Below are positions 1-11,090 of a DNA stretch of 64,000 nt, one piece after another. Origin of the DNA: an uncultured Flavobacteriales bacterium (GTDB taxonomy: Bacteria > Bacteroidota > Bacteroidia > Palsa-965); NCBI GenBank assembly GCA_903873905.1, contig CAIQQJ010000106.1:1-64000 (forward strand), written 5' to 3'. Under the pieces are notes generated by a model that worked only from the letters and a program-made list of their open reading frames with translations, was not told where the DNA came from and did no database searches. The number at the start of each line of letters is the position of its first letter. Position 1 is the first letter of the stretch. A program made the position numbers and the translations under genes.

Positions 1-1280
1 AGAGATCCCCAATAAGCACCGTTTACATCAGCTCCGAATGTACCACCACAACGAGAATAGTCATTGTAGTTCCATCCACCAACACCGAATGTGTAAAGGT
101 CTCCCCAGAAGTTGTAACCACGAGCAGCATCGTTAGCAGCAACTTGTGAATAAGCGGTGCCATCATTTTGTGAATCACGAGTACGGAAACCATAAAGTGT
201 TGACTGGCCATCGCCAGTTGCGGTTAATTGCATACGGTAAACATAATCTTGGTATAAAGTCGAAGGAGGTATCGAACCATTTGAAGTCGAGGTTCCATTA
301 TCTTGAATCTGGGAATTTCCAAGTGTGGTAGCTGCAGTAAACTTCGAAATGTAATTAATAGTTCCATTTACAGTTCCTGGACCCGTTGGTCCAATAGGAC
401 CTGTTAATCCTGTCAAACCTTGAATTCCTTGTGCACCTGTTGGACCTGCTGGGCCTGCCGCGCCTGTCAATCCTGTCAAACCTTGAATTCCTTGTGCGCC
501 GGTTGCACCTGCTGCGCCTGCTGGACCTGCAGGGCCTGTCAATCCAGTTAGACCTTGAATTCCTTGTGCGCCTGTTGCGCCTGTTAATCCTGTCAAACCT
601 TGAATTCCTTGTGCGCCTGTTGCACCTGTTAATCCAGTCAATCCTTGAATTCCTTGCGCGCCTGTTGCACCTGTTAATCCTGTCAAACCTTGAATTCCTT
701 GTGCACCTGTTGCACCATCTGCTCCTGTTGCACCAGTCAAACCTTGAATTCCTTGTGCGCCTGTTGCGCCATCTGCTCCTGTTGCGCCAGCAACACCTTG
801 TGCACCTGTTGCGCCATCAGCTCCCGCTGCACCTGTTGCTCCATTAGCTCCTGTTGGTCCAGCTGGGCCACCAGTACCAGATGTTTCAGCGTACAATGCA
901 TAAGGAACAGAAATCAATTCGCTTGTTCCTGCTGCAACATAGGCATTACCACCTGTAGGATCCATCGCTACTTCCATGAAGTGTGAATCGGTTCCCCAAG
1001 AGATAGCAGAAAATGTTCCGCTAACGGGAGTGCCACGACCAACTTGAACTGCGTACAAACCAAATTGGTTGGTTGTTACAGAAAATGTTTCCTGATAAAC
1101 TGTTGGGCCTGTAGCAGAAGTTGAATGAACGGTTAATTGCAAACCAATTGCCTGTGAAGCAAGTGGATTTCCGAGTAGATCTCGCGCAATTCCTTGATAG
1201 TTGATTGCCTGCGGGGCTTGGCCAAACAAATTGGAAGCGGCACAAACAAATGCGATTAAAAGTAGACGTGTGATTTTCAT
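1..1280 (-). CDS. Collagen-like repeat secreted protein, 3' end outside window (partial)
   Basis: Minus frame from ATG at 1278-1280 reads [39 protein letters not shown], then [17 protein letters not shown] repeats, open to the window edge. Not in the ORF track because there is no stop in the window. Close paralogue of 2056..3312. Confidence 0.85.
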   Translation of the reverse strand, partial: MKITRLLLIAFVCAASNLFGQAPQAINYQGIARDLLGNPLASQAIGLQLTVHSTSATGPTVYQETFSVTTNQFGLYAVQVGRGTPVSGTFSAISWGTDSHFMEVAMDPTGGNAYVAAGTSELISVPYALYAETSGTGGPAGPTGANGATGAAGADGATGAQGVAGATGADGATGAQGIQGLTGATGADGATGAQGIQGLTGLTGATGAQGIQGLTGLTGATGAQGIQGLTGLTGATGAQGIQGLTGLTGPAGPAGAAGATGAQGIQGLTGLTGAAGPAGPTGAQGIQGLTGLTGPIGPTGPGTVNGTINYISKFTAATTLGNSQIQDNGTSTSNGSIPPSTLYQDYVYRMQLTATGDGQSTLYGFRTRDSQNDGTAYSQVAANDAARGYNFWGDLYTFGVGGWNYNDYSRCGGTFGADVNGAYWGS

Positions 1281-1307
1281 CGATCAGTTTTAAGGGGTTA
1301 GAAAAAA

Positions 1308-1818
1308 TTATTTGGTAAGGGTAATTGGGGATACAAAAGAATTGTAATTGCCATCATTCATCAGAACTGTACATCTGATCGAATAAAAACCATTTGCAAA
1401 AGTTGAAAGATCAACATGGTCGTGTTGTACGCCTACTGATTTTTCTTCAAGGCTATTGAAGACAATTTGTCCAAGAGCATTGTAAACTTCAGTGCGAACT
1501 TTTCCAGAAGAAATCATTGAATAATCCAGATTTATTGATCCGTTGGAAGGATTTGGATATTCTGAAAATTCCAGAAAATGGTTGTTTTCAACAATTCCCG
1601 TAGCGGGGGCGGCTGGTTGTTGAAATCCTTGGGTCAGAATAAAACTTCCAGTGGTTGCAGTGGAAACCATTGCCATTTCACCTATTGTAAAGGAATTGGT
1701 AAAGGATCCTGCAACAAAATAATCACCACCAGAAGCAATTACGGTTGGGGAATTGGTTTGCGCCTTTGAGCAAAACGCAAGCAGAATTCCAATAGAAAAA
1801 AGTAGGGTTTTTTTTCAT
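1308..1818 (-). pseudogene. Small T9SS type A sorting-domain protein, reading frame interrupted by an 8-A homopolymer just after the start codon (track ORF 1308..1676 is the in-frame remainder)
   Basis: Paralogue of 3335..3844. Ends ..[37 protein letters not shown] (T9SS CTD). ATG plus A8 puts the signal peptide out of frame; with A7 it reads MKKTLLFSIGILLAFCSKAQTNSPTVIA.. continuous with the track ORF. Confidence 0.7.
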
Positions 1819-2055
1819 TGTATTCAAATTAGTTTTCGTAAAAATAAAAATAAACCATGATGCGCAACATGGTTTGGTGCTGTTTTTTTAAGTATACAAC
1901 GGTGGTTTTATATTAACTTATTGTTTTTCAGTATTTTATTTTTTCGAAAAACAATACAGGAACACATATCTTATTTCAAGTAATAAAGTGAAGCCAAAAA
2001 AAATCTCCTGAAATTTTTCAGGAGAGATTTTTATTTTATTTTTTTTTCGAATCGG

Positions 2056-3312
2056 CTAATTTGACCAACCTCCTGTTGCAGTATCTAGATCATCAACAAA
2101 TGACAATCCAGCAGGAAGAACCAAACTATTATTATAGAATGCCAATCGACAAAGACGAGCATTTAAATTACCAGTTGATTGCGGGAACCCAGAGGTAGAA
2201 ACAAAAATCACCGTGCTTACTTGACCTGAAGGAATTGATAAAGTCACAGCACCATTTCCGGATGCCCCAGATGACCATGTATTGGCACCATTTACGGTGA
2301 TACTTGCCATTTCGCTCCAAGGATTATAAGCTGAATAATAAAAGCTTGGGGTCCAATTGATGGCAGATCCCGTTGAATTATTTATTCTGAACAACACTGT
2401 AAATACTTCTCCATCGGTGGAACTGTAGCATTCCCAAACATCATTGCACATCATTGCATTCTCCTTGGCATACCCTTTATTCTGATACAAGGTTCTTTGC
2501 ACATCCTTATTTGGAGAAATTTGATAGGCTAAAGCATTGCCATCTGTCCAAGATGAAGGAGGAATTCCGCCAAAAAAACTTGGATCATTTCCAAACGCCC
2601 AACCAATTGTTGCATTATCATATGTATGGAAAGTTGCCCAACGATAGGTTGCCAACAAACCAGCACCTGTTGGACCTGTGGCACCTGTTACACCAGTCGC
2701 ACCTGTCGCACCAATTAATCCCGTTGCTCCAGTTGCGCCAGTCAAGCCCATTGAGCCTGTCGATCCTGTTGCGCCAGTTACACCTTGCACACCAACATCA
2801 CCTGAAGGGCCTGTTGGACCGGCAACACCTTGCGAACCAGTTGCACCATCATTTCCTGTTGCACCCTGCAAACCTGTTGCACCTGCAGGACCAGTAGGAC
2901 CACCGGTTCCAGAAGTTTCGGCGTAGAGCGCATACGGAACAGAAATCAATTCGCTTGTTCCTGCTGCAATGTAATTGCTTCCTCCAGTTGGATCCATGGC
3001 CACTTCAAGAAAGTGTGAATTTGTTCCCCAGGTAATTGCAGAAAAAGTTCCTGTCGTTGGAGCGCCTCTACCAATTTGAACGGAATATAATCCGAACTGA
3101 TTGGTTGTAACCGTAAAAGTTTCCTGATACACAGTTGGGCCAGTTAAAAACGAAGAATGAATGGTCAACTTCAATCCAACGGCTTGATTTGAAAGTGGAT
3201 TTCCCAAAAGATCTCGAGCAATTCCTTGATAGTTGATTGCTTGTGGGGCTTGGCCAAACAAATTGGAAGCGGCACAAACAAAAATGAGGAGGAGTAATCG
3301 TGTAATTTTCAT
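2056..3312 (-). CDS. Collagen-like repeat secreted protein
   Basis: Signal peptide, [25 protein letters not shown] domain, GxTGxTG repeats, unique C-terminal domain. Confidence 0.85.
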   Translation of the reverse strand: MKITRLLLLIFVCAASNLFGQAPQAINYQGIARDLLGNPLSNQAVGLKLTIHSSFLTGPTVYQETFTVTTNQFGLYSVQIGRGAPTTGTFSAITWGTNSHFLEVAMDPTGGSNYIAAGTSELISVPYALYAETSGTGGPTGPAGATGLQGATGNDGATGSQGVAGPTGPSGDVGVQGVTGATGSTGSMGLTGATGATGLIGATGATGVTGATGPTGAGLLATYRWATFHTYDNATIGWAFGNDPSFFGGIPPSSWTDGNALAYQISPNKDVQRTLYQNKGYAKENAMMCNDVWECYSSTDGEVFTVLFRINNSTGSAINWTPSFYYSAYNPWSEMASITVNGANTWSSGASGNGAVTLSIPSGQVSTVIFVSTSGFPQSTGNLNARLCRLAFYNNSLVLPAGLSFVDDLDTATGGWSN

Positions 3313-3334
3313 TTTTGAATTGGTTAGGGGTAAA

Positions 3335-3844
3335 TTACTTGGTTAATGTAATTGGTGATATGAAAGAATTGTAATTGCCATCATTCATCAGAATAGTGCA
3401 TCGGATTGAATAAAAACCATTGGCAAAAGTTGAAAGGTCAAGATGGTCGTGTTGCACGCCCACTGATTTTTCTTCAAGGTTATTGAAGACAATTTGTCCA
3501 AGAGCATTGTAGACTTCAGTGCGCACTTTCCCAGCAGTAATCATGGAATAATCTAGGTTTATTGATCCGTTGGAAGGATTTGGATATTCTGAAAATTCCA
3601 AGAGATGATTGCTCTCAACAATTCCTGTTGCGGCGTCAGCGGGTTGCTGAAATCCTTGGGTGAGAATAAAACTTGCAGTGCTTGCAGTGGAAACCATTGC
3701 CATTTCACCTATGGTGAAGGAATTGGTAAATGATCCTGCAACAAAATAATTTCCACCTACTGCAATAACATTTGGAGAATTAATCTGTGCTTGAGAAATT
3801 ATTGCAAGGGAAATTCCGAGGGAAAACAATAGTGATTTTTTCAT
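3335..3844 (-). CDS. Small secreted protein with T9SS type A sorting domain
   Basis: [20 protein letters not shown] signal peptide and C-terminal CTD ending [10 protein letters not shown]. Confidence 0.8.
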   Translation of the reverse strand: MKKSLLFSLGISLAIISQAQINSPNVIAVGGNYFVAGSFTNSFTIGEMAMVSTASTASFILTQGFQQPADAATGIVESNHLLEFSEYPNPSNGSINLDYSMITAGKVRTEVYNALGQIVFNNLEEKSVGVQHDHLDLSTFANGFYSIRCTILMNDGNYNSFISPITLTK

Positions 3845-4012
3845 TGGGGTTACTGTATTTTTGGCAAAGGTATTTTAATTCTTTAACCACTGAATATTAT
3901 TTTTAAAAACGCCTGCAATTCCAAACATTTGCTTCTCAAAGTATCAAACCACAAACTCATTTTGTAAAGACTTTTTGAGAACTTTTACTTAAAGAAGACT
4001 TACTTTTGATTT

Positions 4013-4384
4013 ATGAAAAACATCTTCCTATTCTTGATTTTGCTATTCACGGCGAAAGTTGGTTATGCTCAGGATGCTGCCACTACGCATGCAGAATTTA
4101 ATTTTCAGGGTAAAACTTACATCGCTGACTATGATGAAGTGAAACATGTTTTGAAAATGAATGAAGAAGTTTCATTTGAGGTTTATGATGAAACAGGGGA
4201 ATGTATCAAACGTTCTTCCGGATTGACAATTGATTTCAAATCAATTCTGAAGGTTGGCGAGGAAAAAACTTTAACGGTTCGCTTTTTCAAAAAATCGAAG
4301 AAAAAGAAATCCACTTCAAATAAAAATGCCTCCATTAAACAGAAGGGCGAAATCGGCATAATGGTAATTAGGGATCAGAAATAG
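4013..4384 (+). CDS. Hypothetical secreted protein
   Basis: Signal peptide MKNIFLFLILLFTAKVGYAQ; no family recognised. Confidence 0.6.
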   Translation: MKNIFLFLILLFTAKVGYAQDAATTHAEFNFQGKTYIADYDEVKHVLKMNEEVSFEVYDETGECIKRSSGLTIDFKSILKVGEEKTLTVRFFKKSKKKKSTSNKNASIKQKGEIGIMVIRDQK

Positions 4385-4433
4385 TATTGAGTATTGGGTA
4401 TTGAGTATTGAGTATTGGGTATTGGGTATTGAG
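4383..4433 (+). repeat. Tandem heptamer array (RGTATTG)x7
   Basis: agtattg agtattg ggtattg agtattg agtattg ggtattg ggtattg ag, beginning within the TAG stop of the upstream ORF. Confidence 0.9.
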
Positions 4434-4483
4434 ATGGTGGTGGAATATTAAAATAATATTTCCAAAAAAAAACTATACCCTAC

Positions 4484-7400
4484 TCAATTCGGAAGCGTTA
4501 TTGTAAACGTTGTTCCTTTTCCCAATTCACTTTCCACTTTTATTTCTCCTCCAAGTGCTTCCACTTGTGTTTTTGTCATATGCAAACCAAGACCTCTTCC
4601 TTCCTTCGAAAGGTCAAAACGTTTGTAAAGTCCGAACAATTGCTTTTGAAACATGGCAAGATCGATTCCATTGCCATTATCTACAACAGAAATCACTGTA
4701 CTTTCCTTTTGTTTGATACATGAGATTCTAATGATGGGATTTCTATTATCTGATCTATATTTTATTGAGTTGCTGACCAAATTATAAAGTATACTTTGAA
4801 GATAACTTTTGATGGTGTATAAAGTGTCATTATCACTGGCAATATCGGAAATGATCATTGCTGAACTTTCAACAATCTGTGTGTGAAGATTGTTTTTTAT
4901 GGTCTCAATTACATTGATCAACGATAGATCTTCCTTGTGCTCGTTGATCGCAGTCTGCGTTGCAAGGATCATGTTCAAATCCTTGACGAGTCCATCCATT
5001 GACAAGGCGGAATTTTGAATGTGTTTGATGATTTCTTTTTGTTCCTTGGCGTCAGTGGAAGGTTCAAACATATTGGTTAAACCAAGCAGGTTTGTAATTG
5101 GAGAACGCAGATTATGCGAAACGATATAATTGAATTGCATGAGCTGATTGTATTTATTTGTCAGTTCCAACAATAATTTTTCACGTTCAAGTTCGTTTTT
5201 CTTTTTCTCGGAAATATCCCTTGTAATTCCTTGTGTGCCTAAAACCTTTCCTTCATTATCATATCTCAGTGATAAATTACTAGATACAAAAATTCGTTTT
5301 CCGTTTTTTGTAATGTATGACGTTTCAAAATTTCGTACTGTTCCCTTTTCCATCACTTGACCAATTAACGCATCTCTAACTTCCGGAAATTCATAAATAA
5401 AGCCAATGTTTTTCCCAACAAGTTCTTCTTGTTCATAACCTAATATGTTAATACAAGAAGGGCTCACCGTGGTACATATTCCAATCAAATCTGCTTGAAA
5501 ATAAATGTCATCAATACTTTCAAATATTTTCTTGAACTTTTGCTCCGTTTCAAATAAAGCTTCGTGAGAAGTCCATATTTCTGTTATGTCTAGAAGCGTA
5601 CCGTAAACAATATTCATAGGGCCACTCAAATCTTTTTGATCGGCTCCACGAATTAAAAGTTTTTTCTCATTTCCATTCGGAGTTACAATTTTCACTTCTA
5701 CATCTTCCGATTTATACCGATTGACTGCATTTGAAAGCGCCTCTGTGAATCGTGCTACTGATTCTGGGCTCACCAATTCAATTAAATTTTTAACTTTTCC
5801 ACCGAAAGTTTCCTTACTGATTTCGAGAATATTGAACATTTCATCGCTAAGTAAAATCTGGTCTGTATCCAAATTCCATTCCCACATTCCCAGTTTTGCA
5901 ATTCGCTGTGCTTCCCTTAGAAGTGATTCACGCTTCAACAATTCTTCTTCCGCTTTTTTTCTTTCGTCAATGTTCTTGACAGAACCATACAATTCAATTA
6001 TTTCTCCCGTGTTATCCAAATGCGGACATGCATAATCTTCCACCCAACAATACTGTTCTGAAAGTCTATTTTTGACTCTATAAATTAGAGTGAGTGGTTT
6101 TTTTGTCTTGTACAATTCTTTGGCCGCCTCCATGACCAATGGAAAATCCTGCGGATGGATACTTTGATGCCAAATGGAAATAGCACTAATGAATTCTGAA
6201 GGTGAAACTCCAAATATTTCCTCCACTTGAGGGCTTGCAAAAATTATCTTGTTTCCTGAAATTTCAGGTGGATTAACTTTGCTGATGTAAAAAAACTGAT
6301 CGGAAGTTTCAATGATTTCCCGACTTTGTTTAGTAGATCTTTCAATTTGTTTTTCTCTCTGCAGTAGTGCTTTTTCGAAATCCTTGGTTTCTGTAACATC
6401 CTGAATGACTCCAATAAATGTTTTTTCTCCCCCTTCGTCTATTACCATTTCACAAGTCTCTCGCACGTTTTTTTCTGTCCCTGAAAAAGTGACAATCCGA
6501 TAATCAATCGTAAAGGAGTATGGTTTTATTTTCTGATTTTCCAGAAACTCTTTCATACGATCGAAATCATCTTCATGAATCAATTTCAAAAACAAGTCAA
6601 ATGATGGGACAATAAACTCACTGTCGATTTCAAACAAGGCATACAATTCATCACTCCAGAAAGGAACGGACTTGGAATCTTTCAGCGAATAATAACCCGT
6701 CTTGGAAAGTTTATGACTGAACGCCAACATTACTTCCCGTCGGATTAATTCCTGTTCGGCTAATTTCTTTGCGGTAATATTTTGAATAATACCAACACCA
6801 CCGATAACAACACCTTCGTCACTAAATTCCAAACGGGCAATTTCCCGCACCCATTTTGTTTCCTGATTTACAATTATTCGATGCTCAAAATCGTATTCCC
6901 TACTCTTTAATGCTGCAGCCCATTGTATCTTGAAATAATCCAAATCACTTGGATGCACAAAGGCAAAAAACTGTTCAAGTGTCATTTTTGTGCCCGGATC
7001 CACTAGGAAAAGCCTACAGGTTTCATCGGACCAATCGAGCACATTATTGACTAAATCAAAATGCCAACTTCCCAACTCTGCAATTTTCTGCGCCTCGTTT
7101 AGCTTTCTTTCATTTTCATGAATTAATGATTCTTGTTCTTTTTTAACTGTGATATCACGAACTATTAAAATAAGTTCATCGAGCGCATTTGCCTTAATTC
7201 GAGTTTCAAAAAACAGGGATTTTTCTTGAGGCATTTTTATTTCAAAATCATAACTCACAACCTTCCCGGAGTTCAAAGCTTCCCTTGCGCATTGTTTGTG
7301 TATTTCGATGCAATTCTTTGGGATCAACTTAAGGTAGCTGAGTCCCATAAGACTTCCCACCTTAGAATTAGAAAGTGATCCACCATCATTTAATTTATAA

Positions 7401-9019
7401 TCGAGTATTTTTCCTTCAGCATCAATTCTAAAAAGCAAGTCAGGGATGGATGCAATAAGTGTGGACAAATATTTTTCACTTTCCTCTAAATCATGTTCGG
7501 CTTTCTTCTTGCTCGTGATATCATGGCCTACACCAATTTGTGTTCCATTCAAGCCCATCGATTTTTTCCAACCAATCCATTTCAATTGGCCGTCTTTTGT
7601 AGATAGGAGCCTTTCGGAATAACTGTTATGTTCATTTAGTCCATGTGCAAAGATCCCCTTAACGCGATCAATTTCCCTTTGCATAAAAACATGCCCCATG
7701 GTTGTTTTTTCCCACCACATTTTTCCAAGCAATTCTTCTGGTTCAAAACCTAAAATGCTTTTTACAGAAGGACTGACAAAAGAGATGTTCGTATCGGGTT
7801 CAACAACAAGCACAATGGAATCAATGAGATTGAGTATTTCTGCCGACTCTTTAAGTTTTTTCTCGACAGCTTGTTTTTCAGTAATGTCGTTGGAATTAAA
7901 GACAACGGTTCGTTCGCCCTTACCCTTCGTAATTATTTTTCCTGTGGTTTGAAAAACCCTGTAGGTGCCGTTTGCCGCTAATATTTTATGAATGAAAACA
8001 TGATTTTTATTTGAATGAAAAAACAGTTCTTTAAAATTATTCATTGCCTCATTAGAAACTTTTTTCTGAAATAAATTAAACACCGAAGTGTCTACAATTT
8101 CATCAACTTCATATCCCAGAATGTTTTTTACGTTAGGGCTACAATAAATAATTTTTCCTGTTTCATCACAAATGCTGTAAATGTCAAATGAATTTTCCAC
8201 CAACATTCGGAATCTAGATTCATTCTCGGCCAATTTGATTTCAGCCTTTTTTTCATCCGTAATGTCGCGACCAACAGATTGATAAATGGTGACAGTGCCT
8301 TTGTCGTCAAAAAAAGCCCTGTCCGTCCATTCATGCCAAAAGAAACCGCGTTCATGGCGATAACCTTGGTGTGAGTCGGTACAAACAGGTGAGTTGGATT
8401 TTAATGAGGAAATTTTCTTTTGAACACGTTCCATTTCTTTTTTCGGAACCAAATCGAAGAAGTTTTTTTTCAACATTTCCACTTCAGAGGAATCGTGAAA
8501 ATCCAAATAACTCTTATTTACAAATACAATTTTCCCATTGGGAAGCCATCGAATGATATATTCGGTTTGATCATCTGCAACACTTCTGTATTTCTGATCA
8601 TTTTCTTCAAGTTTCCTTATTGCCGCCTTTTTCGCTTTTATTAAGGCCTCCTCCTTAAAGGCGCGTTGCAAAACAAAAGAAAGTTTTTCAAGATTGCTTT
8701 TCAAAACATAATCTGTTGCGCCATGTTTCAATACTTCCACCGCCTTTTCTTCTCCGCCATTTCCTAAAACAAAAATGAAAGGAATAGTTTCATCCAATAA
8801 TCTCACTTGAGATAAAATATCAATTCCAGAAACTTCACGCACACCAAAATCACACAAAATGGCTTTGTACTTGCCAGGAACAAAACAATTCAAAAACTCC
8901 TTGTTGTTCAAGGCGTGATCAACAGATGGCATTCCCATCTTTTTCAATTCCAATTTCACCAATTCAGCATCGGCTAGATTTTCATTTACAAGCAAAATAT
9001 TCAAATCAATTTCTGCCAT
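4484..9019 (-). CDS. Multi-PAS sensor histidine kinase with N-terminal receiver-like domain
   Basis: REC-like N-terminus (NILLVNENLADAE..AILCDFG..DYVLKSNLEKL), about nine PAS/PAC units, H-box NYIVSHNLRSPITNLLGL, HATPase DNGNGID and GRGLGLHM. Start chosen at MAEIDL; track start is 9061. Confidence 0.85.
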   Translation of the reverse strand: MAEIDLNILLVNENLADAELVKLELKKMGMPSVDHALNNKEFLNCFVPGKYKAILCDFGVREVSGIDILSQVRLLDETIPFIFVLGNGGEEKAVEVLKHGATDYVLKSNLEKLSFVLQRAFKEEALIKAKKAAIRKLEENDQKYRSVADDQTEYIIRWLPNGKIVFVNKSYLDFHDSSEVEMLKKNFFDLVPKKEMERVQKKISSLKSNSPVCTDSHQGYRHERGFFWHEWTDRAFFDDKGTVTIYQSVGRDITDEKKAEIKLAENESRFRMLVENSFDIYSICDETGKIIYCSPNVKNILGYEVDEIVDTSVFNLFQKKVSNEAMNNFKELFFHSNKNHVFIHKILAANGTYRVFQTTGKIITKGKGERTVVFNSNDITEKQAVEKKLKESAEILNLIDSIVLVVEPDTNISFVSPSVKSILGFEPEELLGKMWWEKTTMGHVFMQREIDRVKGIFAHGLNEHNSYSERLLSTKDGQLKWIGWKKSMGLNGTQIGVGHDITSKKKAEHDLEESEKYLSTLIASIPDLLFRIDAEGKILDYKLNDGGSLSNSKVGSLMGLSYLKLIPKNCIEIHKQCAREALNSGKVVSYDFEIKMPQEKSLFFETRIKANALDELILIVRDITVKKEQESLIHENERKLNEAQKIAELGSWHFDLVNNVLDWSDETCRLFLVDPGTKMTLEQFFAFVHPSDLDYFKIQWAAALKSREYDFEHRIIVNQETKWVREIARLEFSDEGVVIGGVGIIQNITAKKLAEQELIRREVMLAFSHKLSKTGYYSLKDSKSVPFWSDELYALFEIDSEFIVPSFDLFLKLIHEDDFDRMKEFLENQKIKPYSFTIDYRIVTFSGTEKNVRETCEMVIDEGGEKTFIGVIQDVTETKDFEKALLQREKQIERSTKQSREIIETSDQFFYISKVNPPEISGNKIIFASPQVEEIFGVSPSEFISAISIWHQSIHPQDFPLVMEAAKELYKTKKPLTLIYRVKNRLSEQYCWVEDYACPHLDNTGEIIELYGSVKNIDERKKAEEELLKRESLLREAQRIAKLGMWEWNLDTDQILLSDEMFNILEISKETFGGKVKNLIELVSPESVARFTEALSNAVNRYKSEDVEVKIVTPNGNEKKLLIRGADQKDLSGPMNIVYGTLLDITEIWTSHEALFETEQKFKKIFESIDDIYFQADLIGICTTVSPSCINILGYEQEELVGKNIGFIYEFPEVRDALIGQVMEKGTVRNFETSYITKNGKRIFVSSNLSLRYDNEGKVLGTQGITRDISEKKKNELEREKLLLELTNKYNQLMQFNYIVSHNLRSPITNLLGLTNMFEPSTDAKEQKEIIKHIQNSALSMDGLVKDLNMILATQTAINEHKEDLSLINVIETIKNNLHTQIVESSAMIISDIASDNDTLYTIKSYLQSILYNLVSNSIKYRSDNRNPIIRISCIKQKESTVISVVDNGNGIDLAMFQKQLFGLYKRFDLSKEGRGLGLHMTKTQVEALGGEIKVESELGKGTTFTITLPN

Positions 9020-9041
9020 ATGACTAAAATAATAATAGTCC

Positions 9042-11090
9042 CTAATTGTTGAATTTGTCATCCAAACGCAATCCGATTATGGTTACATCGTCAACCTGTT
9101 CAAATTCCCCTTTCCAATCAAGAAAAGTCTTTCTCAAAATTTCCTTCTGCGCTGAAAGTGAAAGGTTACGCGTGCTAAAAAATAATTCCACCAAACGTTT
9201 CTTCATGAATTTCTTTTCGTGTGGCCCGCCAAATTGATCTGCAAAACCATCTGTCAATAAATAAAAAATTGTTCCTGGAATATTTTTGACGTGCTGTGTT
9301 GTAAAGGGGAGGTGCCGAACAAAACTTCCAATTGGCTGTTTATCGGCACGCAGTTTATTCAATCGATTGTCTTGAATGTAATACAAGGGACTGTTGGCTC
9401 CCGCCCAAAAAATTTCCTTGGTTTCCATGTTAATTACCAATAAGGAAATATCCATTCCATCATTTATGGTCTGATGTGATTTATCGTTAAGAGATTCTTT
9501 TCTGACAAACGTTTCCAAAACAATTTCAGTTGCCTTGTCGAGAATTTTTCCTGGGTCAACCAAATTATATTCATTCACTGCCTTTTCAAGCGCATTTGAA
9601 CAAACCACACTTACCATCGCACCTGGAACGCCATGCCCTGTGCAATCGGCAACAGCAATCATAAAATAGTTTTTGTTTTCATGTGCCCAGAAAAAATCTC
9701 CTGCGACAATATCCTTAGGCTTGTAAATAATAAAATTTTCAGAAAAAACTGAACTGATATGATCGATGGTTGGATGAATAGCATCCTGCAGTCTTTTTGC
9801 ATATTGAATGCTGTCAGTAAAGTCTTTGTTTTTTTGCTCAATGATTTTTCTTTGCCTTACTACCTCTTCCGTTCGTTGTGAAACAAGATCCTCCAGCATG
9901 GAAAAAACTTTTTGTTGCATTTCATTTTTTTCCCTTTCCAGCTTTCTGATTTCAGTGATATCCTGGCCAACACCGATAATGGAACCATCGGTCGCCTTCG
10001 ATTTTTCCCAAGCAATCCATTTTATTCCACCCTCTTTTGTACGAAGCGCCCGCTCATCATATTGATCTTTTTCTCCAACACCGTTTTGAAGAAGTTTTTT
10101 TACACTTTTCTCTCTTTGCTCCGCTTCAAGACCACTGATCGAAGTTTTTATCCAGTATTCTTTCCCAAAAAGTTCTTCCGGTTCATATCCCAATACTTTT
10201 TTTACGGAAGGACTTACATATGAAATTTCATTGTCTGCATTCACCATTATCACAATGGAATTTACCCGTTTCAAGATTTCTTCAGAAGTTCTTCGCAGCT
10301 TTTCGTTTTCAAATTTTTCAGTAATGTCATTGGAATTCAAAATCAGAATATTCCTACCAGCGCTATCGATGGTTGACCTTGCTGCCGATTCAATAATTCG
10401 GAATTCGTTGGTAATGGAAAGAAATTTATGAATGAAAGTGAATTGACTTTCAGGCGAATTGAAAACAGTTTTCCATGTTTCTTTCACGGAATTATGATGT
10501 TCAAATGGAATAAGATCAAGACAATTTTTTTTCAAAAACTCTTCTTCATTATAACCAAGAATTCTTTCGACGTTTGGGCTGCAATAGATAAACTTTCCAT
10601 TCTCATCAATAATTGTGATAAGTCCTGCAGCGTTTTCCACCAACATTTTGAAATGCCCTTCTCGAAAGGCCGCGTCCTTTGCTGCCACCGCCTCCGCTTT
10701 TTTTACTTTTGCTTCGTTGATTGCACGTGTCAATACAAAAGGGAGCTTCTCCAATTTTTCTTTTAAAACATAATCGGTTGCGCCTTTTTTCAAAACCTCA
10801 ACGGCTCGCTCCTCTCCCACTGACTCAGAAACAAAAATGAAAGGGATGCTTGCGTCCAATAATCGGACTTCCTCTAATATTTTGATGCCTAAGTTTTCCC
10901 CAAGCAGATAATCACAGAGGATTGCATCAAATTTACCGGGAATAAAATATTGCTCATTGTCCTTTTTGTTCACAACGTGCACCACGGAAGTAATTCCCAG
11001 TTTTCTCAATTCGACTTTGATCAATTCAGCAGCTTTTTGATTCTGCTCAACAATCAAAATACTCCATTTACTGTTTTCCGTATCCATCAA
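9042..11090 (-). CDS. REC-PAS-PAS-SpoIIE type PP2C phosphatase
   Basis: ILIVEQNQKAAELIKVELRKLG receiver-like domain, two PAS domains, coiled coil, then VAGDFFWA..ADCTGHGVPGAMVS..TDGFADQFGG..DDVTIIGLRL (SpoIIE). Confidence 0.85.
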   Translation of the reverse strand: MMDTENSKWSILIVEQNQKAAELIKVELRKLGITSVVHVVNKKDNEQYFIPGKFDAILCDYLLGENLGIKILEEVRLLDASIPFIFVSESVGEERAVEVLKKGATDYVLKEKLEKLPFVLTRAINEAKVKKAEAVAAKDAAFREGHFKMLVENAAGLITIIDENGKFIYCSPNVERILGYNEEEFLKKNCLDLIPFEHHNSVKETWKTVFNSPESQFTFIHKFLSITNEFRIIESAARSTIDSAGRNILILNSNDITEKFENEKLRRTSEEILKRVNSIVIMVNADNEISYVSPSVKKVLGYEPEELFGKEYWIKTSISGLEAEQREKSVKKLLQNGVGEKDQYDERALRTKEGGIKWIAWEKSKATDGSIIGVGQDITEIRKLEREKNEMQQKVFSMLEDLVSQRTEEVVRQRKIIEQKNKDFTDSIQYAKRLQDAIHPTIDHISSVFSENFIIYKPKDIVAGDFFWAHENKNYFMIAVADCTGHGVPGAMVSVVCSNALEKAVNEYNLVDPGKILDKATEIVLETFVRKESLNDKSHQTINDGMDISLLVINMETKEIFWAGANSPLYYIQDNRLNKLRADKQPIGSFVRHLPFTTQHVKNIPGTIFYLLTDGFADQFGGPHEKKFMKKRLVELFFSTRNLSLSAQKEILRKTFLDWKGEFEQVDDVTIIGLRLDDKFNN

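Noticed and set aside
431-986. Plus-strand ORFs 431..847 and 690..986, and 2454..2926 over the second copy
   Set aside because: Antisense shadows of the collagen-like repeats; the minus-frame protein is clearly the coding one.
4383-4433. Possible CRISPR array at the short tandem repeats
   Set aside because: Heptamer unit without spacers; no cas genes in the window.
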